Of a stretch of DNA of 64,000 nt, positions 51,649-59,793 are shown in pieces. Position 1 is the first letter of the stretch; every line of letters begins with the position of its first letter. A program made the position numbers and the translations under genes. A model generated the notes under the pieces. That model was not told where the DNA came from. It ran no database searches and saw only the letters and a list, made by a program, of their open reading frames with translations. Source of the stretch: Bacillota bacterium (GTDB lineage: Bacteria > Bacillota > SHA-98 > UBA4971); the NCBI GenBank assembly GCA_024653485.1, contig JANLFY010000005.1, forward strand, positions 124,001-188,000, in the 5' to 3' direction.

Positions 51649-52860
51649 TCAGTCCTGTCCGACCCGGAAGAGGGTCCGCAAGAGGTTTCGGGTGGCACGC
51701 AGCACGACCCTCAACACGTTCCCCCTTTTCACCTCCTCTGCCGCCACAAGGTCAACTCGCGCAACCTCCGTTCCATCTTCCAGTAGGGCGATGAGATCCC
51801 CGATCTTCTGCCCTTTCTGCACCGGGGCGGTGATCCTTTCGGGAAGGACCATCTCGCTCCTCACCTTGCCCTCCTCGCCCCGGCGCACTACGGCCACGAG
51901 ATGGTCCCTGGCGACGACGTCCACCTTCTCAATGACGCCGCGGGCCACGTCCAGTTGCGCCATGACCTGCCCTTTGGACGCTATCTCCACGCCGGAGTAG
52001 TACCTGAAACCGAAGTCGAGGAGGGAGGAAGCCTCCTTGAACCGTAGCTGCGAGTCGGCCACGTTCAACACGACTGCTATCAGCCTAAGGCCTCCTCTCT
52101 TGGCCGTGGCGGCGAGGCAGTACCCCGCCGCCTCTGTGAATCCGGTCTTGAGTCCGTCCGCTCCCTCGTATGACTTGACGAGCCTGTTTGTGTTGACGAG
52201 GATGTTCTTACCGCCCCGCACATAGTCGATCCATATGGTGAACCACTCGTGGACCTTGGGATAACGAAGAAGCGCTCGAGACATGATGGCGATGTCCCTA
52301 GCAGTCGTGTAGTGGTCCTGGTGAGGGAGGCCATGGCAGTTCGCAAAGTGGGTTCCTGTCATCCCGAGCTCCCGCGCTCGCTCGTTCATCATGTCTACGA
52401 AGGCCTCTTCGCTCCCGGCGATGTGCTCTGCCACGGCGACGCTGGCATCATTGGCCGAGACGACTGCGATGGCTTTCATGAGGTCTGAGAGAGGCATCTC
52501 CTCCCCCACCTCGAGCCAAATCTGCGACCCTCCCATCTCCATGGCGCGCTCACTCGTGGGCACCATGTCATCAAGGCTTGCCTTTCCCTGCTCGATCGCC
52601 TCCATGGCCAGCAGCATGGTCATGATCTTCGTGATGCTGGCTGGAGCCATACGCTTGTCGGGATCCTTCTCGAACAGCACCCGGCCAGAGGAGGCTTCCA
52701 TGAGAATCGCGGAACCCGCGGTGATCGGCACGCTTGGGGCAGGACCGGGCTGCTTCTCTTGCGCTGACGCGCCGGCTGGGGCGCCGGCGTTCCACATGGA
52801 CACCGCGGTGATCAGGAAGACTGCGAGAGCGACGCCCGCCGCTACCCTCCGAGCATTCAT
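51649..52860 (-). CDS. dacF: D-alanyl-D-alanine carboxypeptidase DacF
   Basis: A penicillin-binding protein that trims pentapeptides in spore peptidoglycan. A signal peptide (about residues 1-33) precedes the catalytic domain with SITK (nucleophile Ser in MAPASITKIMT), SAND, and KTGF. The C-terminal domain has the usual beta-rich region and ends with an amphipathic helix (LRATRNLLRTLF) that may hold it on the membrane. The order dacF-spoIIAA-spoIIAB-sigF matches Bacillus, where dacF is forespore-expressed. Confidence 0.94.
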   Translation of the reverse strand: MNARRVAAGVALAVFLITAVSMWNAGAPAGASAQEKQPGPAPSVPITAGSAILMEASSGRVLFEKDPDKRMAPASITKIMTMLLAMEAIEQGKASLDDMVPTSERAMEMGGSQIWLEVGEEMPLSDLMKAIAVVSANDASVAVAEHIAGSEEAFVDMMNERARELGMTGTHFANCHGLPHQDHYTTARDIAIMSRALLRYPKVHEWFTIWIDYVRGGKNILVNTNRLVKSYEGADGLKTGFTEAAGYCLAATAKRGGLRLIAVVLNVADSQLRFKEASSLLDFGFRYYSGVEIASKGQVMAQLDVARGVIEKVDVVARDHLVAVVRRGEEGKVRSEMVLPERITAPVQKGQKIGDLIALLEDGTEVARVDLVAAEEVKRGNVLRVVLRATRNLLRTLFRVGQD

Positions 52861-52930
52861 CCTCCATCCCCTCCCGTACCCTGAGGAACCGTCGCAGACG
52901 GAACCGTCCGAGACCTTCAGTCAGGTACAT

Positions 52931-52967
52931 ATTCGGGCGGACGCAGGCATATACCCGAATCCGCCCG
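52931..52967. promoter_or_regulatory. Mutually exclusive hairpins in the dacF leader
   Basis: ATTCGGG (52931-52937) can pair with CCCGAAT (52954-52960), while the overlapping CGGGCGGA (52934-52941) can pair with TCCGCCCG (52960-52967). The two stems cannot form together. They lie between the pdp stop and the dacF start and could be a pdp terminator or an attenuator. Confidence 0.45.
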
Positions 52968-53003
52968 GAGGGGACGCGCCAGGATCGATTAGTTGGGGCG
53001 ATG

Positions 53004-54311
53004 TCAGTAGTCTATGACGCTCCTGATGAGACGGGGCGGCAGCACGGGCGCCTCGGAGAGGGAGTACGCGGAAGCCACGAGCCGAGAGGCCTCGTCGACG
53101 GCCGCGCGATCGTTGGTGTGAAGGACAGCGAGAGGCTCGTCCGCCGACACCCAGTCTCCGAGCTTCTTCCGAACAACGAGCCCCGCGGCCGGGTCCACCG
53201 GTTCGTCTTTCACACGGCGCCCCGCTCCCAGCAGCATGGCCGCGACGCCCACCGCCTCAGTGTCGATGGCCGCCACGTAACCCGCGCCTGGGCTGGGTAC
53301 ATCCGCTACGTGGTCCGCGCTCGGAAGCACGTCCAAGCGTTCCACAACGCTCGCGTCTCCGCCCTGCGCCCTCACGAACTCGGAGAACTTGGCGAGGGCC
53401 GCGCCGCTCCTCAATAGACCGGCCAAGGCCTCCCGAGCCCGACCGGTGTCGGAGGCGGCCTCCCCCAGCACGAGCATCACCGAACCCAGAGTCAAACAGA
53501 GCTCCACGAGGTCGGGCGGGCCTTCGCCTCGGAGCGTCTCAATGGCCTCCCTTACCTCGAGCGCGTTCCCGACGGCGCGGCCCAGCGGCTGGTTCATGTC
53601 GCTCACAACCGCGGCCGCCTTGCGCCCTGCGCCCTTCATGATGTCCACCATGAGGCGCGCGAGAGCGTGCGCGTCGCTCTCGGACTTCATGAACGCCCCG
53701 CTGCCCGTCTTTACGTCGAACACGATGGCGTCCGAACCGCACGCCAGCTTCTTACTGCACACGCTGCTAGCGATGAGAGGAATGCTGTCGACGGTGGCCG
53801 TAACGTCACGCAGCGCGTACAGCTTTTTGTCAGCGGGCGCTATCTCCGCCGTCTGCCCCACCACGGCCAGCCCGACCGAATTCACGTTCCTCACGAACGC
53901 TTCCCTGGGCAGGTCTACGCGGAACCCCGGAATCGACTCGAGCTTGTCAAGAGTTCCCCCGGTGTGACCCAGCCCTCGACCGGACATCTTCGCGACGGGC
54001 ACACCAGATGCGGCCACGAGCGGTGCCAGCACGAGTGTGGTCTTGTCCCCCACTCCGCCCGTGCTGTGCTTGTCCACCTTGATGCCGCGAATCTGGGAGA
54101 GGTCCACCTCGTCCCCAGACTTTGCCATGGCGATTGTGAGATCCCGTGTCTCTCTCGCGCTCATCCCCTGGAAGAACACGGCCATGCACCATGCTGCCAT
54201 TTGGTAGTCGGGGATCTTGTCCCGTGTGAATCCATCCACAAGAAAGGCGATCTCGTCTGGAGACAGCTCCTCTCCACGCCTCTTCTTGAGGATGACGTCG
54301 TAGGCCCTCAT
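53004..54311 (-). CDS. pdp: Pyrimidine-nucleoside (thymidine) phosphorylase
   Basis: Splits pyrimidine nucleosides with phosphate for salvage. It starts MRAYDVILKKRRGEELSPDE and has the phosphate-binding KVDKHSTGGVGDKTTLVLAP, MSGRGLGHTGGTLDKLES, and the C-terminal PYNP domain with GYVAAIDTEAVG. ATG 54311 has GAAGG ten bases upstream, two bases downstream of the end of xerD at 54313. Between xerD and pdp the deoB and punA genes often found there are absent. Confidence 0.95.
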   Translation of the reverse strand: MRAYDVILKKRRGEELSPDEIAFLVDGFTRDKIPDYQMAAWCMAVFFQGMSARETRDLTIAMAKSGDEVDLSQIRGIKVDKHSTGGVGDKTTLVLAPLVAASGVPVAKMSGRGLGHTGGTLDKLESIPGFRVDLPREAFVRNVNSVGLAVVGQTAEIAPADKKLYALRDVTATVDSIPLIASSVCSKKLACGSDAIVFDVKTGSGAFMKSESDAHALARLMVDIMKGAGRKAAAVVSDMNQPLGRAVGNALEVREAIETLRGEGPPDLVELCLTLGSVMLVLGEAASDTGRAREALAGLLRSGAALAKFSEFVRAQGGDASVVERLDVLPSADHVADVPSPGAGYVAAIDTEAVGVAAMLLGAGRRVKDEPVDPAAGLVVRKKLGDWVSADEPLAVLHTNDRAAVDEASRLVASAYSLSEAPVLPPRLIRSVIDY

Positions 54312-54312
54312 G

Positions 54313-55323
54313 TCACGCCTTCCCCCCTGTCTTGGCGCTGGCGACCGGAGAATGGTCGGCCGCGCCTGAATTTGAAGGCGAAGTCGGTTCCATGGCAGGG
54401 GCACCTCCCGAGACGCGAGCACGCTTCGCTCTCGGATGGGCGGCGTCATATATCTCCTTCAGCTTGCCCCTGGCAAGATGGGTGTAAATCTGGGTAGTCG
54501 CGATATCAGCGTGGCCCAACATCTCCTGAACGGAGCGCAGGTCGGCGCCGTTCTCGAGGAGGTGAGTCGCGAAGCAGTGACGCAGCGTGTGAGGGGTCAC
54601 GTGCTTCTGGAGCCCTGCCTTGGCTGCGTACGCCCTTATTATCTTCCAAAACCCCTGCCTGGTCATCCTCTTGCCTCGGGCGTTCACAAATAGGGCGTTC
54701 TCAGTACGGCTTCTCACCAACCTCGGCCTGGCCGTTCGAAGGTATACCTCCGTCCACCGCGAAGCCACGCTGCCGACAGGGACTATCCTCTCCTTGGATC
54801 CCTTTCCGACGCACCTGACGTAGCCCATCCCCACGTTCAGATCGCCGACGTTGAGCGACACGAGTTCGGAAACACGCATGCCGGTGGCGTAAAGCACCTC
54901 CAACATAGCCCGGTCCCTCACGCCCGAGGGGGTTCCGATAGCAGGCATTTCCAAGAGCCTCGCTACTTCTTCCGACCCGAGCACCCCGGGCAAGCGCCGT
55001 TCCAATCTCGGAGACCCCAGGTTCACCGTGGGATCGTGCTGGACCTTGCCTTCGCGGTCCAGGAACTTGTAGAGGCCCCTTATTGCAGCCAGCTGTCTGC
55101 ATATGCTCGACGTGGCCCTTCCTTGCCTCCTGAGGTGGGCAAGGTACGCCATTATGGTATCCTGAGTGACGCCGTCGAGTCCGCCTCCGCCAAGCTCCTC
55201 CACATACTCCGCGAACTGGTTGAGGTCTCTCGCGTACGATTCCAGGCTGTTCTGCGCGAGCCCCCGCTCTACGCTCAGGTACGCCAGGAACTCGTCCAGT
55301 AGCAACCCGTCCAACAGGGCCAC
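54313..55323 (-). CDS. xerD: Site-specific tyrosine recombinase XerD
   Basis: With XerC it resolves chromosome dimers at dif. The N-terminal core-binding domain starts [18 protein letters not shown]; the catalytic domain holds [11 protein letters not shown] (Arg), [17 protein letters not shown] (HxxR), and [14 protein letters not shown] (His and nucleophile Tyr). GTG 55323 has GGAGG six bases upstream; the long open frame beyond it is non-coding. A sigma-A-like promoter lies at 55382-55410. The C-terminus has about 35 extra, disordered residues. Confidence 0.95.
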   Translation of the reverse strand: MALLDGLLLDEFLAYLSVERGLAQNSLESYARDLNQFAEYVEELGGGGLDGVTQDTIMAYLAHLRRQGRATSSICRQLAAIRGLYKFLDREGKVQHDPTVNLGSPRLERRLPGVLGSEEVARLLEMPAIGTPSGVRDRAMLEVLYATGMRVSELVSLNVGDLNVGMGYVRCVGKGSKERIVPVGSVASRWTEVYLRTARPRLVRSRTENALFVNARGKRMTRQGFWKIIRAYAAKAGLQKHVTPHTLRHCFATHLLENGADLRSVQEMLGHADIATTQIYTHLARGKLKEIYDAAHPRAKRARVSGGAPAMEPTSPSNSGAADHSPVASAKTGGKA

Positions 55324-55381
55324 GCCGCTCCTCCTCCACCGCCGGACGAATCCAGACGTGCCATGTCGTCCCGCTGTTTCC

Positions 55382-55410
55382 AGTATATCATGGGGGGAGA
55401 GCGCCCGCAA
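55382..55410 (-). promoter_or_regulatory. Sigma-A-like promoter of xerD
   Basis: On the minus strand TTGCGG (55405-55410), a 17-base spacer and TATACT (55382-55387), about 60 bases before the GTG start. Confidence 0.6.
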
Positions 55411-55469
55411 TTTCCCTCGCCTCCGGTATAGTGTTCCCACTGCATCTGTCCGACCAAGCCTTCTGAAGT

Positions 55470-56117
55470 CTAGAGCAGGTACCTTGAGACGAGCCTGATG
55501 AACGTGGGCGCAACGTAAGTCTCGACAGCGCTCCCTGCGACGAGGAGCACTACCGCCCCGAGGCACACGACCGCCGTAAAGAACAGCTGAGGGTAGATCG
55601 GGACGCGTTTGTGACTCAGCCTGTCCAGGGCAAGGGTAACCGCGAACGCGAGCGACGCCTCGCATCCGGCCAGTATCGCAGGGATGATGAAGATGTTCTG
55701 CGGGAGCACCGACGCTGCGGCAAGAACCACCCCTTTCGCCGCCATCTCGTCGACGAGGAATCCCACGGTGAAGCCTATGACGAAGCCCCTCAGGAAGAGG
55801 AGAACCAACACGCCCGGGGCTCCTATCACCGAGAGCCCCAGGAGGAACGCGAGGAGGATCGTCTTGACGTTGTTGTAAAGCGCTTGCCTCGGAGCTGCGC
55901 CTGCGCCCGCCTCGTTTTGGCCGGACCCACCGAAACCCCTGAAGAACACCATGAGGTCCTCGGCGAGCTCGGCCTTCTGGCTTCCGGGAAGCGCCCTGAC
56001 CGAGAGTGAGCCGAATATGACGCCCATCAAGAACATGAAGGTCACTAGGACTAGGACGGGCAGATGCCTCCTCAGGGATACACCGGCAAAGACCGGGGAC
56101 CGTGAATCGTCCAGCAT
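55470..56117 (-). CDS. spoIIM: Stage II sporulation protein M
   Basis: Mother-cell membrane protein that recruits SpoIIP and SpoIID to the septum during engulfment. Five hydrophobic helices are visible, with [12 protein letters not shown], the [16 protein letters not shown] block and [13 protein letters not shown], all family features. GGAGG is eight bases before ATG 56117, and a sigma-E-type promoter lies at 56150-56178. It is followed by xerD, as in other spore formers. Confidence 0.95.
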   Translation of the reverse strand: MLDDSRSPVFAGVSLRRHLPVLVLVTFMFLMGVIFGSLSVRALPGSQKAELAEDLMVFFRGFGGSGQNEAGAGAAPRQALYNNVKTILLAFLLGLSVIGAPGVLVLLFLRGFVIGFTVGFLVDEMAAKGVVLAAASVLPQNIFIIPAILAGCEASLAFAVTLALDRLSHKRVPIYPQLFFTAVVCLGAVVLLVAGSAVETYVAPTFIRLVSRYLL

Positions 56118-56149
56118 CGCGCGATCCTCCTTCGGACCACCTCCTTAGA

Positions 56150-56178
56150 TGTGTATGTCCACGCTCGCCGCGATATTC
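56150..56178 (-). promoter_or_regulatory. Sigma-E promoter of spoIIM
   Basis: On the minus strand GAATATC (56172-56178), a 14-base spacer and CATACACA (56150-56157), close to the sigma-E consensus (KMATATT, CATACAMT). spoIIM is sigma-E dependent in Bacillus. Confidence 0.65.
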
Positions 56179-56228
56179 ACGGTTCCAGCACCGCTCTTGC
56201 GCCTATCCGACGCTGCGGGGGCTCGTGC

Positions 56229-56405
56229 TCAATCGTCGTCCGACATACCCCCGAGGGACTTGCCACAGCGTCCGCCCCCACCGGCGATAAGAGGCGGAGT
56301 ACCGTCAAAGGTGAGATTCCTGGCAGCGGACACCCTGACAGGACGCTCGCGGCCGTCCCGTCCGATGTGCACGTGAAGGTCGACGAAAGACCGCTCCAGC
56401 TCCAC
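56229..56405 (-). pseudogene. Remnant of an endonuclease Q/PHP-like gene (YqxK type)
   Basis: A 58-codon frame starting at GTG 56405, immediately after the nudF stop, with AAGGGG nine bases upstream. Its first 30 residues, ELERSFVDLHVHIGRDG then PVRVSAARNLTFDG, look like the N-terminus of a PHP-like metal-binding domain (DLHxHIGR) of the long YqxK/endonuclease Q-like proteins found near nudF in Bacillota. After that the frame turns into a Gly-rich tail and ends at TGA 56229. About 350 codons expected in the family are missing, since spoIIM's promoter starts 50 bases farther on. It is probably a deletion remnant; a functional small protein is less likely. Confidence 0.5.
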
Positions 56406-56984
56406 CTATATTAGCCCCTTGGACATCGCGGCGAGCAGCCCGAGGACGGTCTTGCCGTCGCGGATCTCTCCCCTTGCCAGCATCGCCTCCACCTCTTCGC
56501 GGCGCACACGCCTCGTCTCTATGAGCTCGTCCTCCTCCGGTCTGTCCTGCCCGGCCACGAGCTCCTTCGCGAAGAAAAGGTGCAGCACTTCGTCGCAAAA
56601 CCCAGGAGACGTATAGAAGGGCAAGATCTCTTCGAGTCTCTTTGCTCGGTAGCCGGTTTCTTCCTCAAGCTCGCGAGCGGCACACTCGCTCGGGCTCTCG
56701 CCCGGGTCCAGCTTCCCGGCGGGGATCTCCCAGAGGGTCGAGCGAATTGGGTACCGGTACTGGCGCACGAGGATCACCGAACCGTCCCGGTCGACGGCCA
56801 CAATCGCCACGCCGCCGGGGTGTTCCACAACCTCACGCGTCGACCGCCTTCCCGACGGCAGCTCGACTTCGTCCACGCGCAGGGTGAGGATGGCCCCCCG
56901 GTACACCGACCTCGAACCGACCTGTCTCTCCGCAAACTGCGCCTCTTCCAACGCGAGTCCCTCCAATTCGTGGGCACGTAGCAT
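56406..56984 (-). CDS. nudF: Nudix ADP-ribose pyrophosphatase
   Basis: Hydrolyses ADP-ribose and related nucleoside diphosphate sugars. The Nudix box is complete (GKLDPGESPSECAARELEEE then TGY; pattern Gx5Ex7REUxEExGU), preceded by VRQYRYPIRSTLWEIPAG, typical of the NudF group. The N-terminal residues QVGSRSVYRGAILTLRVDEV are also characteristic. The ribosome site at 56984 is weak. The gene stands at the edge of the spoIIM neighbourhood, where nudF is often found. Confidence 0.93.
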   Translation of the reverse strand: MLRAHELEGLALEEAQFAERQVGSRSVYRGAILTLRVDEVELPSGRRSTREVVEHPGGVAIVAVDRDGSVILVRQYRYPIRSTLWEIPAGKLDPGESPSECAARELEEETGYRAKRLEEILPFYTSPGFCDEVLHLFFAKELVAGQDRPEEDELIETRRVRREEVEAMLARGEIRDGKTVLGLLAAMSKGLI

Positions 56985-57243
56985 GAAACGGCCCGATAGT
57001 GCGTATCCTCTTATCAGATCCGAGGGGTATGTCCCCTAGGTTCGCCGTGGCAGCCGAGCCTCCCAGCCGCCGCGTGATCGGGATCCGGGACCGCCTGCCG
57101 CAAGAACCCGGCGGGCATGTGGCCGGAGCTCACGGGGCGGCGGAAGGTGGTCGAAATGCGCATCGGTGGCGACCGTGGAGAATGAGCCTACGTCACAAAG
57201 CCCACGTGACCCATGAGACGCTCACAAGGAGGCACTTTCAGGC

Positions 57244-57375
57244 ATGACCATAGTGGTTCACAAGGAAGCCCTTTGGATCGCGGGAAAGCCCTCGGAGATC
57301 CTCCGCGCTCTCGCCATCCTCTGCAAAGGCCACGTCACCTTGGCCGAGCTTCTCTCCTCCCCCCGTGGCTCCTAG
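57244..57375 (+). CDS. mciZ: Small MciZ-like protein, candidate inhibitor of FtsZ
   Basis: A 43-residue frame on the plus strand with AAGGAGG about ten bases before its ATG. The core, LWIAGKPSEILRALAILCKG, follows the pattern of Bacillus subtilis MciZ (VVLVGKAWEIRAKLKEYGR): a hydrophobic strand, GKxxEI, then a basic helix and a hydrophobic one, ending Ser-x-Pro, with no gap in the aligned 25 residues after GK. MciZ is made in the mother cell and blocks FtsZ polymerisation. The gene overlaps the end of the convergent DUF3866 gene by four bases and stands next to nudF and spoIIM, as I recall for Bacillus. Similarity is short, so this remains a candidate. Confidence 0.5.
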   Translation: MTIVVHKEALWIAGKPSEILRALAILCKGHVTLAELLSSPRGS

Positions 57376-58478
57376 GATTCGGCGCGGCGCGTGGCGCACG
57401 CGATCTTGCCGGCCAACACACCCGCGGCGCCCGCGGCCAGGAAGAAGGCGGGATCCTCGTCCGGGCCCCGCCCCATCGTCCTGACACGAACGTTCGTGCG
57501 CTTGAGCCTCTCCACGGCTGGACGCCCGTCTTCCACCAGGACGACGTGGCGCCGGTCCACGCCTTCCCGGGCAAGCTGAAGCCTCAGCCGGCGCAGTTCC
57601 TCTCTGCCCAGTTCCGGCACGACCACAATACACCTCGCCAGCGCGACGCGGGACAGGATCGTGAGAGTGTGATGGCTCACACCGTAGTGTCTTGCCCGCG
57701 CGTCAGAGAAGCTCACTCTCGGAGCCACGACCGGCGTCCCTCCCAGAGAATACGCCGCGTTGGCCACTTCTCCCTGCTGAATCCCGGAGAACCCATACTT
57801 GGTGGCAGTTCCGGCCTGTCCCGGACCCATTGAGACGATCACCGCATCGCCCCGAGCGCACGCGCGCGCTGCGGCGAGGGCAGAGTGGAGGCTCACCGCC
57901 TCGAGATCGCCGCCGAAAGCGTGGCCGCACGTGATCGCCAAGTCGATGAGTCCCTTTTCGCGCAGCTCCCGCACGAGCGAGCTGTACGGTAGGGGTAGCG
58001 CTCCGCCATCCGTCATCACGTACACAACCCGCGTCTCGTCACCAGCTGTTTCCTTTATTCCCGCTGCTACCGGCGCTATCATGCTGTGGAGTTCGCAAGC
58101 CACCACCGGAGTGCCCTCCAGCGACGAGAAGGACTCCAACGCCGGACGGTACGGGCTCGTCTCTTCCTCCACGGCCAGGCACCTCACCTGCATCGGAGTG
58201 TAGCGTACCTTCATTATGTGACCTGTCCCGGGCCCCACGTCAAGGTCGAGGCGGTCCCTCCCGACCACCCACATGACGAAGTGGTGTCCCCCGGTGCCCA
58301 GACCGAGTTCCACCGCAGTAGTGTTGAGAACGACTTCGTCTCCCACCGAGCACGGCCCGGTCAAATCCTCGTAGCACAGTGCTTCCGCCGTCACACCTTC
58401 GCACTGTACTTCGGCCTTCACGACCCCTCGCCCGAACCGTGCCACGGACTTCACTACGCCTACTCGTGCTCCTATCAT
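57372..58478 (-). CDS. DUF3866 family protein
   Basis: A 368-residue cytoplasmic protein. The start (ARVGVVKSVARFGRGVVKA) looks like a small beta-rich domain; the rest has HFVMWVVGRDRLDLD, VVACELHSMIAPVAAGIK, GHAFGGDLEAVSLHSALAAA and SMGPGQAGTATKYGFSG. These are DUF3866 family signatures, found in spore-forming Bacillota near nudF and spoIIM; the function is unknown. ATG 58478 has no close ribosome site; GGAGG lies 17 bases before it, ahead of a tiny GTG-GCG-CTG-TGA leader whose stop overlaps the ATG. It is divergent from gerM. Confidence 0.82.
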   Translation of the reverse strand: MIGARVGVVKSVARFGRGVVKAEVQCEGVTAEALCYEDLTGPCSVGDEVVLNTTAVELGLGTGGHHFVMWVVGRDRLDLDVGPGTGHIMKVRYTPMQVRCLAVEEETSPYRPALESFSSLEGTPVVACELHSMIAPVAAGIKETAGDETRVVYVMTDGGALPLPYSSLVRELREKGLIDLAITCGHAFGGDLEAVSLHSALAAARACARGDAVIVSMGPGQAGTATKYGFSGIQQGEVANAAYSLGGTPVVAPRVSFSDARARHYGVSHHTLTILSRVALARCIVVVPELGREELRRLRLQLAREGVDRRHVVLVEDGRPAVERLKRTNVRVRTMGRGPDEDPAFFLAAGAAGVLAGKIACATRRAES

Positions 58479-58544
58479 CACAGCGCCACGGCGAAGCCTC
58501 CTTGCAGGGATGTGCCGATCTCCGTCGTATTCCGCATTAGAATA

Positions 58545-58564
58545 TGTTCCCCGCGCCGGGGACA
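58545..58564. promoter_or_regulatory. Inverted repeat between DUF3866 and gerM genes
   Basis: TGT-x-CCCCG-CGC-CGGGG-x-ACA, a near-perfect 20-base dyad in the 126-base divergent promoter region. It could be an operator for one or both genes. An AATATG upstream of it and CATACT downstream resemble sigma-E elements but are 19 bases apart, which is too far. Confidence 0.4.
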
Positions 58565-58604
58565 GCATACTCAGTGGTGACTGCATGGGAACGGAGGAGT
58601 CAGC

Positions 58605-59216
58605 GTGAGCAGATGGCAGTTCTGGGTGGCTATCTTCATCGCCCTTGCGCTTGCGGGATGGGGAATGGGCGCTTCCATGAGGCTCGCACGCGACCTCCAA
58701 CGCGTCGAGAAAGACCTTGACCGCGCCTTCGCCGACCTCTCGGCGCTCTCCAAGCGCGTCAACGAGATGACGGCTGCCGTCCAGACTCGTCCCGCCACCG
58801 AGGTCACCGTGTACTTCGGCCGTACCACACTTACCGATTCCTACCTCGTGCCTGTCAAGGCCACGGTCCCTGCCGGAACCGACGCGATGCGGGGAGCGCT
58901 AGAGCTGCTAGCAAGAGGCCCGGCGCCTGAAACCGGGCTCGAAAGGCTCGTCCCAGAGGGGACAAAGGTGTTGGGAGTGAGCGCAAGCGGAGATCTCGCC
59001 ACGGCCGACTTCTCGAGCGAGATCCGCACTAGATTCCCCGGAGGCAGCCGCACGGAGGAGCTCCTCGCCTGGTCCATCGTGAACACGCTCACTGAGTTCC
59101 CAGGGATAGCAAGGGTTCAGATCCTCATTGAAGGCAAGAAAGAGGAGAGCATCGGCGGCCACGTGGGCATCGACGCTCCCCTCGAGAGGAACCCGTCTCT
59201 GATAAGGCCCCAATAG
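58605..59216 (+). CDS. gerM: GerMN-domain sporulation/germination protein
   Basis: A single-pass membrane protein (helix at about residues 7-23) with a coiled coil and then one GerMN domain: VTVYFGRTTLTDSYLVPV, AMRGALELLARGP, and FPGIARVQILIEGK. Bacillus GerM has two GerMN domains and is made in the mother cell, where it supports the SpoIIIAH/SpoIIQ assembly. This one has a single copy, so it could be a GerM-like relative. GTG 58605 has GGAGG close by. It is one of the few plus-strand genes here. Confidence 0.8.
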   Translation: MSRWQFWVAIFIALALAGWGMGASMRLARDLQRVEKDLDRAFADLSALSKRVNEMTAAVQTRPATEVTVYFGRTTLTDSYLVPVKATVPAGTDAMRGALELLARGPAPETGLERLVPEGTKVLGVSASGDLATADFSSEIRTRFPGGSRTEELLAWSIVNTLTEFPGIARVQILIEGKKEESIGGHVGIDAPLERNPSLIRPQ

Positions 59217-59236
59217 TTCCTGCGAACGCCCGAGCG

Positions 59237-59791
59237 CTACCCCACCCGGCCAGACGCCGCCGCTAGGTCCCTGCCCCGCGCGATGGCCTGTTCGTTGAGG
59301 GGGATGAGCCCGTGGCGGCGCTCAGGAAGGACCTTCTTCATCGCCGCAAGCACGGTCTCCACGCTGACGACGCCTGTGGCGGCGAGGTACGCCCCTAGAG
59401 CGACCATGTTCGCTACCCTCATGTCGCCTATCTCGTTGGCGATCTCGTTAGCCGGCACGGCGAGCACCCTGACGTCGCTTCTCGACGGCCTGGTGTCGAC
59501 GAGCGAGCTATTGTATATGACAAGCCCGCCGGGCCTTACCATCCCCTGGAACTTCTCCAGAGACGGCCTGTTCATCGCCACCACGCTCGTGGGCTCGTTC
59601 ACTAGCGGAGACGCGATCTCTCTTTCAGACACGACGACACCGCAGTTCGCCGTGCCTCCGCGCATCTCCGGGCCGTAGGACGGCATCCATGTCACGTTGC
59701 GACCTTCCATCATCCCTGCGTAGGTGACCAGCTGCCCCATGAGGAGCACTCCCTGCCCACCGAATCCCGCGAAGATGACCTCCTCGTGCAT
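59237..59791 (-). CDS. 2-oxoacid:ferredoxin oxidoreductase, gamma subunit
   Basis: Gamma subunit (PorC/KorC/VorC family). It begins VIFAGFGGQGVLLMGQLVTYAG, has the family's SYGPEMRGGTANCGVVVS and AMNRPSLEKF, and ends IARGRDLAA. It binds the alpha-beta core that splits 2-oxoacids. It is the last gene of the operon delta-alpha-beta-gamma and converges on gerM with a 20-base gap. Confidence 0.92.
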   Translation of the reverse strand: MHEEVIFAGFGGQGVLLMGQLVTYAGMMEGRNVTWMPSYGPEMRGGTANCGVVVSEREIASPLVNEPTSVVAMNRPSLEKFQGMVRPGGLVIYNSSLVDTRPSRSDVRVLAVPANEIANEIGDMRVANMVALGAYLAATGVVSVETVLAAMKKVLPERRHGLIPLNEQAIARGRDLAAASGRVG

Positions 59792-59793
59792 GC

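Noticed and set aside
58538-58570. Sigma-E promoter of gerM (GAATATG and CATACT)
   Set aside because: The two elements are 19 bases apart, well outside the 13-15 base spacing.
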